NCBI RefSeq assembly: GCF_026340255.1
Contig: NZ_JAPEPJ010000001.1
Coordinates: 4,901,975 to 4,965,974 of the forward strand
Length of the DNA stretch: 64,000 bases
Direction of reading: 5' to 3'
DNA from: Streptomyces sp. NBC_01408
Lineage (GTDB): Bacteria > Actinomycetota > Actinomycetes > Streptomycetales > Streptomycetaceae
Shown: positions 15,253 to 24,050 of the stretch, piece by piece
How positions within the stretch are numbered: the stretch's first letter is position 1
Layout: each line of letters opens with the position of its first letter
Position numbers and translations under genes: made by a program
Notes under the pieces: generated by a model
Seen by the model: the letters and a program-made list of their open reading frames with translations, nothing else
What the model was told of the DNA's origin: nothing
Databases searched by the model: none

Positions 15253-17199
15253 TCAGGGGAAGGGGTGGGGGACCATCCGGACCTCCGCCTCGCCCAGGTC
15301 CGTCCGGCGCAGCCCCGCCCGGCGGGGCGCGGTGCGCAGCCGCGGCATGAACGGCGCCCGCTGCCTCGACCAGCCGAAGTCGATCGGCAGCAGCCCCGGC
15401 ACGACCGCGCACACCGTGCGCAGCCCGATCCGCCGCTGCTCCGGCGTCGTCTGATCGACGACGATCACATCGTGCCCGGACTGCGTCAACTCCTCCACGC
15501 AGTACATGAGATCGTCCCGAAGGTCCGCGGTGCGCGGCCGGCCCTCCGCGTTCCACGCCCGGTAGACCTCGGCCATCGGCCGCACGGACACCGGCTCCAG
15601 GTAGGGCCGCACGTACGGGGCCATCACCGGCAGCCCGTACAGCTGGGCGTGGTCCTTCAGATGCCGCACCTGCCGGAAGTCACCGGCCATCGCCTCCAGT
15701 TCGGCCCGCCGCTCCGCCACCTGCCGGGGCAGGTGCGGAATGTAGGTGAGGACCTCCGACAGCGCGGCCTCGGCAGCCGCCGCCGGATCCAGCGCCGCGC
15801 CCGCCCCGAAGGAGAACAGCCCCGGCCCGCCGTCGCGGCGCACCGCGAGCGCCGTCACCACCGGCACCGACAGGTCGATCCGGTTGTCGAAGACGTGTAC
15901 GTCGTAGCCCTGAAGTGCCGCCCGGTCGGCCATCATCCGCACCGCCGGACCCGGCACGGAGGCCAAGTCGATCTCGGTCAGGGGCAGTCCGGCGTACCAG
16001 GCCACCAAGAAGGCGTCCCGCTCGATCAGTTCCAGCAGCGCGCCGAGCAGCGCCTCCTCCGTGCAGCTGCCGATCGCGCAGCCGTTGGAGCACTCGAAGA
16101 CGAAGTTGTCGGCGGCCAGCCCCGCGCTGTAGTGCACCAGCCGCGCCGGGACCAGCACGGGCCGGTCGTCGCGCAGCGAGTGCCCGTACACCCAGGGGAT
16201 CGGCCGCTCCGGGTCGAAGGGCGACACCATCGGGTCGTCGCGGTAGGTCTCGGGCGGGTAGGAACCGCACAGGGCCGGATCCAGGGCCCGCTCGCCCAGC
16301 TCCGCGTACGAGGCCGTGAGCAGCGAACTCCCGGTGCGCCGATGGGTGCCCGCGTACCGCTCAAGGCCCTCCAGGTAGGCCAGGTCCCGGCTCGCCGAGA
16401 AGCTGTTGGCCTGCCCGCTCCAGGTGACGTCCGTCAGCCCCGCGTAGCCGCGCATGAACACGCTGCCCGCGACGGGAGCGGTCGTCGGCGAGGTGACGTT
16501 GATCCAGGTTCCCCCGCCCAGCACCCCGGTCTCGGGATTCGCCAGCGCCGCGTGCGGCATGGGGTACGAGGACGCCGCCCGCAACCGCTGCGCGCCCGGC
16601 GAGGGGGTGGGCCGGGAGACCGGGACGAAGGGAGCCGGGGCGTCGGTCCCGCGCGGCCCGCAGCCGGGGCAGAGCGGATCGGCCGCCAGCGGGTAGGTCC
16701 GCACCTGGAGGGTCTCCAGGTCCAGCCGGGAGACCTGGGGCAGGGCCCGGTCCGCCGCCGTGGGGCCGGGGGCGGCCGCGGAGCCCTCGAAGACCGCGCC
16801 GTGCAGCGCCCGTACCGCGTCCAGCAGGTACGGGGGCAGCCGCGGCCAGTCCCCGGCCACCGGGGTGACGGTCCCGCTGCCGGTCTCCAGGGCGTCCCGC
16901 TCGCTCCGGCTGCGCAGCCGCTGCCGGCGCATCGCCAGGCACTGGCCGCAGGCGGGCGCGGTGCCGTCGCCGCCCCAGGGGCCGACCAGGACGGCGCGGG
17001 CGCCGAGATGGACGGTCGCGGCCGCCCGTACCGCGGCGAACGGGTCCGCGGCGCGCGGCCCCAGCGCGTCGTGCACGCCGAGGGTGACCACGTACGCGCC
17101 GAGGTCCTCCAGGGCCTCGGCCAGCTCGCGCCGCGCCGCTTCCAGCGCGGTGCCGTCCGGAGCCCGGACGGGGCGCGTGCGCACGGAAGTCGGGGTCAT
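15253..17199 (-). CDS. YcaO cyclodehydratase, copy 1 (azoline formation)
   Basis: 648 aa from ATG 17199. The N-terminal half carries two zinc-type pairs, C-G-Q-C (about 100) and C-P-G-C (about 190); the C-terminal half is the ATP-dependent YcaO domain. It ends P-H-P-F-P, the proline-rich tail known to be needed for cyclodehydration in TOMM YcaOs. With ATP and a leader-binding partner it converts Cys/Ser/Thr of the core to thiazoline or oxazoline. The ATG overlaps the permease stop by 4 bp. It is the last gene of the operon and a diverged paralogue of the second YcaO at 25814. Confidence 0.92.
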   Translation of the reverse strand: MTPTSVRTRPVRAPDGTALEAARRELAEALEDLGAYVVTLGVHDALGPRAADPFAAVRAAATVHLGARAVLVGPWGGDGTAPACGQCLAMRRQRLRSRSERDALETGSGTVTPVAGDWPRLPPYLLDAVRALHGAVFEGSAAAPGPTAADRALPQVSRLDLETLQVRTYPLAADPLCPGCGPRGTDAPAPFVPVSRPTPSPGAQRLRAASSYPMPHAALANPETGVLGGGTWINVTSPTTAPVAGSVFMRGYAGLTDVTWSGQANSFSASRDLAYLEGLERYAGTHRRTGSSLLTASYAELGERALDPALCGSYPPETYRDDPMVSPFDPERPIPWVYGHSLRDDRPVLVPARLVHYSAGLAADNFVFECSNGCAIGSCTEEALLGALLELIERDAFLVAWYAGLPLTEIDLASVPGPAVRMMADRAALQGYDVHVFDNRIDLSVPVVTALAVRRDGGPGLFSFGAGAALDPAAAAEAALSEVLTYIPHLPRQVAERRAELEAMAGDFRQVRHLKDHAQLYGLPVMAPYVRPYLEPVSVRPMAEVYRAWNAEGRPRTADLRDDLMYCVEELTQSGHDVIVVDQTTPEQRRIGLRTVCAVVPGLLPIDFGWSRQRAPFMPRLRTAPRRAGLRRTDLGEAEVRMVPHPFP

Positions 17200-17951
17200 G
17201 TCCGGTTGCTCCAGCGGAAGGTCTTGAGCCCGATCCCGCCGAACAGCACGGCGAAGCCGAGGAGCACCGCGCACCCGGTGCCGATGGCGGACAGCGAGCC
17301 CGAACCGGTCAGGGCCCCGGTCGCGGCGTCGTTGAGGTAGCGCAGCGGCAGGACGCGCGACACCGACTGGAGCCACGACGGCATCAGGTCCAGCGGCAGG
17401 AAGGAGCCGGACAGGAACGCCATCGGCACCATCATGCAGTTGGCGATCGCCGCGACGGCCTCGGGCGTGTTCGCGTAGGTGCCGACGATCACGCCGATCG
17501 CCATGAACGCGGTGATCCCGAGGACCAGGGCCGGCAGCACCAGCGGCCAGCGCCCGTCCAGGACCAGCCCGAACCCGGGCAGCATCGCCACCGCCACGAA
17601 CACCGCGGCCTGGACGACGCCGACCACGAGCGCCAGCACGTACCGCGAGGCCAGCACGGTCGTCAGCGGCGTCGGCGTCAGCCGGATCAGCCGCAGCAGG
17701 TCGTCGCGGCGCCACTGCATCAGCGTGAACGCGATGCCGAACACGGCGGCGTTGGCCACGCCCCACGACATCACGCCGGGAGCGATGTACGAGATGTAGG
17801 GGCGGCCGCTCTCCTCCACCTCCTGCCCGCTGAAGATCAGCCCGAAGACGACGAGGAAGAGCAGCGGGAAGGCGAAGGTGAAGAAGAGGGTGGCCTTGTC
17901 CCGGACCTGCGCCCGGTAGCCGGCTGCGGTCAGGGCCGTGTACGCGCTCAT
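17196..17951 (-). CDS. ABC-2 type transporter permease of the RiPP cluster
   Basis: 251 aa from ATG 17951; six predicted membrane segments and an ABC-2 profile, including the A-F-L-S-G-S-F-L-P-L-D-L-M-P re-entrant motif before the last loop. Overlaps the ATPase gene by 4 bp and the YcaO gene by 4 bp, so translation is coupled. With the ATPase it most likely exports the mature peptide and gives self-resistance. Confidence 0.92.
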   Translation of the reverse strand: MSAYTALTAAGYRAQVRDKATLFFTFAFPLLFLVVFGLIFSGQEVEESGRPYISYIAPGVMSWGVANAAVFGIAFTLMQWRRDDLLRLIRLTPTPLTTVLASRYVLALVVGVVQAAVFVAVAMLPGFGLVLDGRWPLVLPALVLGITAFMAIGVIVGTYANTPEAVAAIANCMMVPMAFLSGSFLPLDLMPSWLQSVSRVLPLRYLNDAATGALTGSGSLSAIGTGCAVLLGFAVLFGGIGLKTFRWSNRT

Positions 17952-18919
17952 GCCTGGGACTCCGTGGGGTGGGTGGTGGCGTGGCCGGCGGCCGTACCGG
18001 TCAGTTCGAGGTAGACGTCCTCCAGCGTGGCCGTACGGGTCATCACCCCGTCGAGCCCGGTGAGCGCGTCGACGGCCTGGAGGACCTTGCCCGGGGAGGC
18101 GGTCTCCAGGACCAGCGAACCGCCCTGGAGGCTGGCCCGGTCCACGCCCGGCAGGGAGGCCGCGTCGTCGAGCGGGATCCGGCCGGCGGGCAGCAGCAGC
18201 CGGGCGGGGGCGCCGGCGGCGGTGACGAGCCGGTGCGGGGAGTCGAGGGCGGCTGTCTTCCCGCCGACGAGGATGGCCACCCGGTCGCACAGGGCCTCGG
18301 CCTCGTCGAGGTGGTGGGTGGTGTAGACGATGGTGCGGCCCTCGCTCTTGAGCGTGCGCAGCACCTGCCACAGATCGCGGCGGGCCTGGGGGTCGAGGGC
18401 CGCCGTCGGCTCGTCCAGGAAGATCAGCTCGGGGCTGTGGACGAGGGCGGAGGCGATGGCGAGGCGCTGGCGCTGGCCGCCGGACAGGTTCTCGACGTAC
18501 ACGTCGCGCTGTTCGGTCAGGCCCACCGTCTCCAGCGTGCGGTCCGCCGCGCCCCGTTCGGCGCGGTAGAGCCCGGCGACGGTCAGCAGGTGCTCGCGCG
18601 CGGTCTGCCGGACGAAGAACGCGGAGGCCTGCGTCTGTACGCCGATCCGCGGCAGCAGCGCCGTGTTGCGCGGCCAGGGGCTCTGCCCGAGCACGCGGAC
18701 GGTCCCGGAGTCGGCCTGCCGCAGGCCTTCCATGATCTCGATGAGGGTGGTCTTGCCCGCCCCGTTGGGGCCGAGGAGGCCGAAGAACTCGCCGCGGCGC
18801 ACGTCGAGGGAGATCCCGTCCACCGCGGTGCGGTCGCCGTAGCGCTTGCGGATCTCCGACACGGTGACGGCGGCGCTGGGGCCGCTGTCGGGGGGCTGGG
18901 TGGTGCGGTCAGTGCTCAT
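17948..18919 (-). CDS. ABC transporter ATP-binding protein of the RiPP cluster
   Basis: 323 aa. Walker A G-P-N-G-A-G-K-T-T, signature L-S-G-G-Q-R-Q-R-L, Walker B L-I-F-L-D-E-P and switch histidine in Y-T-T-H-H-L-D-E are all present. The extra C-terminal domain is like that of drug exporters of the DrrA type. Paired with the overlapping permease for peptide export or immunity. Confidence 0.94.
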   Translation of the reverse strand: MSTDRTTQPPDSGPSAAVTVSEIRKRYGDRTAVDGISLDVRRGEFFGLLGPNGAGKTTLIEIMEGLRQADSGTVRVLGQSPWPRNTALLPRIGVQTQASAFFVRQTAREHLLTVAGLYRAERGAADRTLETVGLTEQRDVYVENLSGGQRQRLAIASALVHSPELIFLDEPTAALDPQARRDLWQVLRTLKSEGRTIVYTTHHLDEAEALCDRVAILVGGKTAALDSPHRLVTAAGAPARLLLPAGRIPLDDAASLPGVDRASLQGGSLVLETASPGKVLQAVDALTGLDGVMTRTATLEDVYLELTGTAAGHATTHPTESQA

Positions 18920-19002
18920 GGGGAGTGCGGTTCCCTCGTTCTCGGTGTGGTGGGGGGGACGGATGACAGGGAATCAGGGGGCGGGGGGTGGATGACGGGC
19001 AT

Positions 19003-20115
19003 TCAGGAGGCCGTGGCCACCGCGTACCAGAGCGTGCCCGCCGCGCCGCAGACGAGCAGCAGGACCAGCACGGCGGAGCCCGCGCCGTACGCGAGATACA
19101 GCCTGCGGGCCCGCGCCGGGTAGGCGTCCGCCGCCGCCCGGTCGCGCATCCGCAGCCGCAGGTACGCGGAGCTCGCGGGCGCGAGCCGGGTGACCCGCAG
19201 GCCGTGGCCGAGCATCGTGTAGCCGTCGAGCGGCGGCAGTGGCAGCAGGTTGACCAGGGCCTGCGCGCTGCCGAGCAGGAGCAGCGCGCCCAGCACCCGG
19301 GCGGTCGGGTCGACCTCCGCCAGGGCCGTCCACCAGCCGAAGAAGGGGAGGAGGAAGAGGAGGTTGGCGAAGGCCCCGGCCGCCGCGACGGCCAGCTGGT
19401 GACGGCGGCGGCCCAGATAACGGTAGTTGTCCACGGTGCAGTACATGATGGCCACGGGCAGCCGCCAGCGCAGTCCGATCTCCCCGACCGTACCGCCGAC
19501 ATGACGGGCGGCGACCCCGTGCGCGAACTCGTGCAGCGCCGTGCTCAGCCACAGCAGCGTGGCCACCGCCAGCAGCGGAACGGGATGCGACAGCAGCCAC
19601 CACACGTCGCGCACCAGCCGGTCCGCGTCGGAGGCCAGGACCGCCTCCATCAACAGGCACAGCAGGAGCAGCCCGCCCAGCACCACCGGGCGCAGGGCCG
19701 GCCGCACCCATCGGTGCAGCCGGGCCGTCACGGCGTCGGCGTCGGCGACCAGGCGCAGCGTGCCGCGCAGCAGGGTCCCGCTGCGCGGCGGCCCCGGCGG
19801 GCCCGGCGCCTCGGGCGCGGGCCCGCCCGCGAGCAGCCGGCGGCTGCCGAGGAGGGCCAGCAGCTGCTGCCAGTTGCCCTCGCCGAGCCTGCGGCCGAAG
19901 GCCTCCCCGTACGCGGCGCCGATCTCGGCGAGGTTGCGGGAGCCGTCGAGACGCGAGACGAGGAAGAACTCCTTCGGGCCGATCTCGAAGGAGGCCCCGG
20001 AGACCGGGTCCTTGACGAGGTGGACGACGGCCGGACCGTTCAGCAGCGGCGGGGACAGCAGGATGCCCGGCCGCAGCGCGGGCCGGTGCGCCAGCAGCCC
20101 GGTGGGGCCGCTCAC
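19003..20115 (-). CDS. M50-type membrane metalloprotease with PqqD-like N-domain
   Basis: 370 aa. The N-terminal about 100 residues look like a PqqD-type winged helix (V-K-D-P-V-S-G-A-S-F-E-I-G-P-K-E-F-F-L-V), the fold used as RiPP recognition element. Then come several membrane segments with the zinc site H-E-F-A-H (HExxH, about residue 190) and N-L-L-P-L-P-P-L-D-G, the second metal-ligand motif of site-2 proteases. Overlaps the dehydratase gene by 4 bp. It could remove the leader at the membrane or cleave an immunity factor; that is inference. Confidence 0.85.
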   Translation of the reverse strand: MSGPTGLLAHRPALRPGILLSPPLLNGPAVVHLVKDPVSGASFEIGPKEFFLVSRLDGSRNLAEIGAAYGEAFGRRLGEGNWQQLLALLGSRRLLAGGPAPEAPGPPGPPRSGTLLRGTLRLVADADAVTARLHRWVRPALRPVVLGGLLLLCLLMEAVLASDADRLVRDVWWLLSHPVPLLAVATLLWLSTALHEFAHGVAARHVGGTVGEIGLRWRLPVAIMYCTVDNYRYLGRRRHQLAVAAAGAFANLLFLLPFFGWWTALAEVDPTARVLGALLLLGSAQALVNLLPLPPLDGYTMLGHGLRVTRLAPASSAYLRLRMRDRAAADAYPARARRLYLAYGAGSAVLVLLLVCGAAGTLWYAVATAS

Positions 20116-21176
20116 GGGCGCACCGGCTCGGCCCCGGCGCCCTCGCGCAGCACCCGCCCCAGCAGGTGCGCCAGGTAGGCCTCGTCCCGGATCGTCACAT
20201 GCAGCCGGTTGTTGGTCATGTGCATGTACGGGGAGAGCAGCAGCGGCAGCGCCACGGCCGGATCGGTGACCTGCTCGTCGCGCGTGCCGTCCCAGGAGCG
20301 GAAGACCAGGTCACCGACAACCGCCAGGGATTCGGCCCGCCCGCGCAGCTCGCGACAGTGGTCCGCCCACCCGGCCAGGAAGGCGGGCAGCCGGCCCGTC
20401 TCCCCGGAGGCCAGCGCCTCGCGGACGGCGGCGAACCGCCGGGCGAGCCCGGGGCCGGTCTGCTCGAAGGTGCGGTCGTACTCCGCCGAGCCGATGAAGC
20501 CCGTGCCCGGGAACGCCGTGTGCCAGAACTCGTAGTAGCGGTCGAGATAGCCGCCGAGATCCTCCCGGTCGGGCAGGAAAACCCCCGCCATCACCATCAT
20601 CAACTGCGCCGAGGTGCCCAGCAGTACGGTGCGAAGATGCAGGTTCATCCGGCCCAGGGCGTCCATGACCAGATCACTGGAACGGGCGAAATGCCATTCG
20701 GCGAGTTCAATTCCGGCCGGGCCGCCGTACTTTCCGAATTCCGGCTCGTAGGGTTCGTACGCGTACGAGTTGTTGGGCCGCAGGTTCATCCGGCCGTCGG
20801 CTCCCATGAAGGCGGCCCGGTCGCCTTCGGGGAACTCGATGTCGAAAAGGGTGTTGTAGAACTCGTTGAGGAATCCCGAATCCACCTCGTAGAGGGCGGG
20901 ACGGGCCTTCAGGAAGGCCGAGACGGCCTCCTCGGCGCGCCTGCGCACCTCGGGGGCGGCCGCTTCGCCCGACGGCCGCAGCCGCAGCCGCACGTGCGGG
21001 CCCTCCAGCCAGTAGTTGATGAAGAAGTGCCCGGCGAGCAGCCCGTCCGCGGTCAGCGAGGCGATCAGCGGACGGACACAGTTCACCAGCAGGGGCTGCG
21101 GATTGGCGGCGTAGAAGATGTGCATGGCCTGCCATGCGCCGCGCCGGTCCGTGCCGGGGTCGGTCAGATCTGACAT
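20112..21176 (-). CDS. Thiopeptide-type biosynthesis protein (LanB C-terminal, glutamate-elimination-like)
   Basis: 354 aa from ATG 21176. It belongs to the small SpaB_C/thiopep_ocin family: W-Q-A-M-H-I-F-Y-A near the start, then F-I-N-Y-W-L-E-G-P-H-V-R-L-R-L-R, and near the end M-H-M-T-N-N-R-L. In split LanB systems this protein eliminates glutamate from glutamylated Ser/Thr to give dehydroalanine and dehydrobutyrine. The same fold also gives the [4+2] pyridine synthase of thiopeptides. Only one copy is present here, so elimination is the more likely role. Overlaps the large dehydratase gene by 13 bp. Confidence 0.88.
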   Translation of the reverse strand: MSDLTDPGTDRRGAWQAMHIFYAANPQPLLVNCVRPLIASLTADGLLAGHFFINYWLEGPHVRLRLRPSGEAAAPEVRRRAEEAVSAFLKARPALYEVDSGFLNEFYNTLFDIEFPEGDRAAFMGADGRMNLRPNNSYAYEPYEPEFGKYGGPAGIELAEWHFARSSDLVMDALGRMNLHLRTVLLGTSAQLMMVMAGVFLPDREDLGGYLDRYYEFWHTAFPGTGFIGSAEYDRTFEQTGPGLARRFAAVREALASGETGRLPAFLAGWADHCRELRGRAESLAVVGDLVFRSWDGTRDEQVTDPAVALPLLLSPYMHMTNNRLHVTIRDEAYLAHLLGRVLREGAGAEPVRP

Positions 21177-24019
21177 CGGGGTCCGCCTTCCGGGCGTCGC
21201 AGGGTGGAGGTGCGGGTGGTGAAGGTCTCGACGGCGAGCTCCGCGACATGGGCCCCGCGCGCGGAGACCGCGTGCAGGGCGTCCGGGGCGGGCAGCATCT
21301 CGCGGAACACGACGCGGTGGCCGGGCTCGCGCAGCAGCGACTCGAAGGACGCCAGCGAGAGCAGGCTCTCGAAGTCGACGTACTGAGGTTTCGCGCCCAG
21401 GGCCGACGGACCTGCCGACACGGTCGCGAAGACCTGGCCGGGCAGTCCGTGCGCGCGGCGCCACCGCTGCCAGTCCAGGAAGTGCCCGGCCTCCAGCGCG
21501 CCCGCCACCGGCAGTTCGGCCGCCGTGGTCGTCCAGCTCCGGCGGCTGAGCACGACGTCCCCGTGCACCACCCGCGGCCGGGAGGTCACCCCGCCGTGCG
21601 GGGCGCCCTCCGGCACGCCCGCCCAGACGTCCAGCGGGGACATCGAGGACGGGGAGAGCAGCAGCAGCGTGCGCGGGATCGCGGGAAGCGCCAGCGGTAC
21701 CAGATAGCCCAGGTAGACCGGGATGACCTCCAGGCCGAGGCGGCGCGAGCGCAGCACCACCCGCCCGGACTCCGCGACGTGCTCGGCGTACAGGTCCTCC
21801 AGCCGCAGCCGGCGGTCCTCGGCCAGGGTGCCGCTCTCGCCCGGACAGACGATCTCGTAGTCCGTCAGCTGCCCGTGCAGATTGAGGTTGGTGGTGACCG
21901 GACCGCCGGTGACCTCGGCGAACACCGCCCCCTCGGGGGTGACCCGGGCGGCGGTCCCGCGCAGCTCCTCGGCGAGGCGGCCCGGCGCGTCCGGCGCGTC
22001 CGGCCCGTCCGGCAGGTCCGGCCCGTCATGGGCGTCCGGCCCGTGCGGCTCCTCGTAGACGTGCGTGAACCGGCTGAAGGGGAAGGACAGGCCGCCGTAG
22101 GACCGGTTCAGCACCGTCAGCGGCTCACCGCCGGCCGGGTCCCGGGCCAGCTGCACGTGGTGGCAGCGCGGCGCGAACCCCGGCACGACCGGTTCGAGTT
22201 CGCCGGCGACCGCATCGATGTCGGCCCCGGTGAGACGGAGTTCGGCGCCGCCGCCCCGCTCCTCGTACGCCGACCAGTGCGCCCGCATCCGGCCGATGAA
22301 GGCCCGCCGCGCCGCGTCCAGGGCACGGATGCCCGGCAGCCCCAGCCAGTTCTCCTCGGGCACGTACTCCCCGCGCGCGTCGAAGGGCGTACGCCGGGCC
22401 GTGAACGACAGGTACTGGTCGAAGAAGTCCTCGTGGAAGTCGTGCACCAGGCCGAGCAGGTCGTCGCAGCGCCCGCCCGAGCCGTAGCGGGCGGTGAAGA
22501 ACCCCTCGAAGGTGATCCGCTGGGCGAGGGTCAGGTCGAAGGCCGGCAGGATCCGCTCGACCTCGCGCAGCGCGCCGCCCCCGGCCGCCCAGGCGGGCGC
22601 CGCGGCGCGGACGTCACGGCCCGCGCTCACGTCCTCGTACAGCAGGGTCTGCGGCAGCGCCGCCTCCCGCTCGCCCAGCTCCTCCTGAGCCGCCCGCAGC
22701 CCGGCGCGCAGCGCGCGCAGCAGCTCCGCCCGCTCGCTCTGCCCGGCCGCCGGGTAGCGCTCCAGCACCTCGGCGGGCCCGTCGAGGAGCGCGCCGAGGG
22801 TGTGGGCCCAGGGGCGGTCCAGTGCGGCCAGGGACCGCTGGAAGGCGCGCAGCGGGTCGCCGTCGTGGACCTCGGTGTCCAGGCACGGCACCCGGACCAT
22901 GCCCAGCTGGAGCAGGGCGCCCACGTACGCCTCGCACTCGGCGGGCGGGGCTCCGTGCTCCGCCGCCAGCCAGTCGGCCAGCTCCTGGTGGCGCAGCTCG
23001 GGCCGTTCGCCGAAGAGCGCGAGGAGGCGGTCGAGGGTGCCGCTGCGCCGCAGGAAGAACAGCCGGTCCTTGACCGCGTCGAAGGTGACGGCGGCCGAGT
23101 CGTCGCCGGCCGTGACCGAGCGGCGGACGTAGCGGATCCGGTCCTCGTCGCGGCCCCAGCCGGAGGCGGGCCGCAGCGGCAGGTCGCGCCGCCGGACCGG
23201 GTCGGCGAGGATCAGCTCGGCCAGCCGGGCCAGGACGACGACATTGAGCCGGACATGGCTGCTCCAGGTGTCCGCGACGCGGATCACGCCCGCGTCCTGC
23301 CCGTCTGCGTCCTGCCCGTTCGTGCCCTGCCCGTCCGCGCCCGCGCCGCCCGTGCCCGCACCGGTGAAGCGGCCCGTGGCCACCCCGGTGAAGGTGGAGA
23401 ACGGGCTGGTCTTGCACGCCGTGCGGTAGAGGTACGAGAGGACCGAGCGCTCGGCCTTGCGGGCCCGGCCCGTCGGGGCGCCCGTCTCCGCGGTGGCCTT
23501 GGCGTAGGCGTCGAGCTGCCCCTCCAGCACCGGCGAGGCCAGCAGCAGGCCGTGGCGCAGCCGCTCGTCCCCCAGCAGGTGGCGCAGGGCCGCGCGGCCG
23601 CGGCCGAGGTCGGCGGCGAGCAGCGGCGCGCCCTCGGCGAGCAGCCGTTCCATCCGGCGGCGCCGGCTCAGCCAGGCGGCCAGCTGCTCGCCCGCCCCGG
23701 GGACGGCGGCGAGGGCCCGCACGACCGTGTCGGGGCGCTCGGGCAGCCGGTTGTTGTGGATCTGGCGGCGCAGGCGCAGCAGTTCACGGCGCTGGGCCGC
23801 GCCCGGCCCGTCCGCCGCGGGGTCGGTCGCCGCGACGGCCCGGTGCAGCAGCTCGCTCAGCCGCTCCCCGTCGGCGCGCAGCGCGTCCTCGTCGGCGAGC
23901 ACGTCCTCGGCCCAGCGGCGGGTGTCCGGGCAGCGCAGCGCGTCGACCGCGGACAGGGGCAGGCCGGCCACGCGCAGCATGAAGCGGTCGCCCGCGTGCC
24001 ATTCGGTGGTGGTGTTCAT
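21164..24019 (-). CDS. Lantibiotic dehydratase, N-terminal glutamylation subunit (split LanB)
   Basis: 951 aa, matching the lantibiotic dehydratase N-terminal family found in thiopeptide and goadsporin pathways. It starts R-F-M-L-R-V-A-G-L-P-L and holds the conserved S-P-F-S-T-F-T-G-V and R-F-x-H-V-Y-E-E segments. It transfers glutamate from glutamyl-tRNA to Ser/Thr hydroxyls of the precursor; its partner gene downstream encodes the elimination domain. A run of acidic G/A-rich codons at about 205-225 and a P-D-G/D-A-P repeat near 620 are unusual low-complexity linkers. Confidence 0.92.
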   Translation of the reverse strand: MNTTTEWHAGDRFMLRVAGLPLSAVDALRCPDTRRWAEDVLADEDALRADGERLSELLHRAVAATDPAADGPGAAQRRELLRLRRQIHNNRLPERPDTVVRALAAVPGAGEQLAAWLSRRRRMERLLAEGAPLLAADLGRGRAALRHLLGDERLRHGLLLASPVLEGQLDAYAKATAETGAPTGRARKAERSVLSYLYRTACKTSPFSTFTGVATGRFTGAGTGGAGADGQGTNGQDADGQDAGVIRVADTWSSHVRLNVVVLARLAELILADPVRRRDLPLRPASGWGRDEDRIRYVRRSVTAGDDSAAVTFDAVKDRLFFLRRSGTLDRLLALFGERPELRHQELADWLAAEHGAPPAECEAYVGALLQLGMVRVPCLDTEVHDGDPLRAFQRSLAALDRPWAHTLGALLDGPAEVLERYPAAGQSERAELLRALRAGLRAAQEELGEREAALPQTLLYEDVSAGRDVRAAAPAWAAGGGALREVERILPAFDLTLAQRITFEGFFTARYGSGGRCDDLLGLVHDFHEDFFDQYLSFTARRTPFDARGEYVPEENWLGLPGIRALDAARRAFIGRMRAHWSAYEERGGGAELRLTGADIDAVAGELEPVVPGFAPRCHHVQLARDPAGGEPLTVLNRSYGGLSFPFSRFTHVYEEPHGPDAHDGPDLPDGPDAPDAPGRLAEELRGTAARVTPEGAVFAEVTGGPVTTNLNLHGQLTDYEIVCPGESGTLAEDRRLRLEDLYAEHVAESGRVVLRSRRLGLEVIPVYLGYLVPLALPAIPRTLLLLSPSSMSPLDVWAGVPEGAPHGGVTSRPRVVHGDVVLSRRSWTTTAAELPVAGALEAGHFLDWQRWRRAHGLPGQVFATVSAGPSALGAKPQYVDFESLLSLASFESLLREPGHRVVFREMLPAPDALHAVSARGAHVAELAVETFTTRTSTLRRPEGGPRCQI

Positions 24020-24050
24020 CGGGATCGTCCTGGTTCTCTCGTCGGCCCGG

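Noticed and set aside
15265-17340. Long plus-strand frame opposite the first YcaO gene
   Set aside because: Shadow of the minus-strand coding sequence: low complexity, no recognisable domain, and the opposite frame has clear YcaO motifs.
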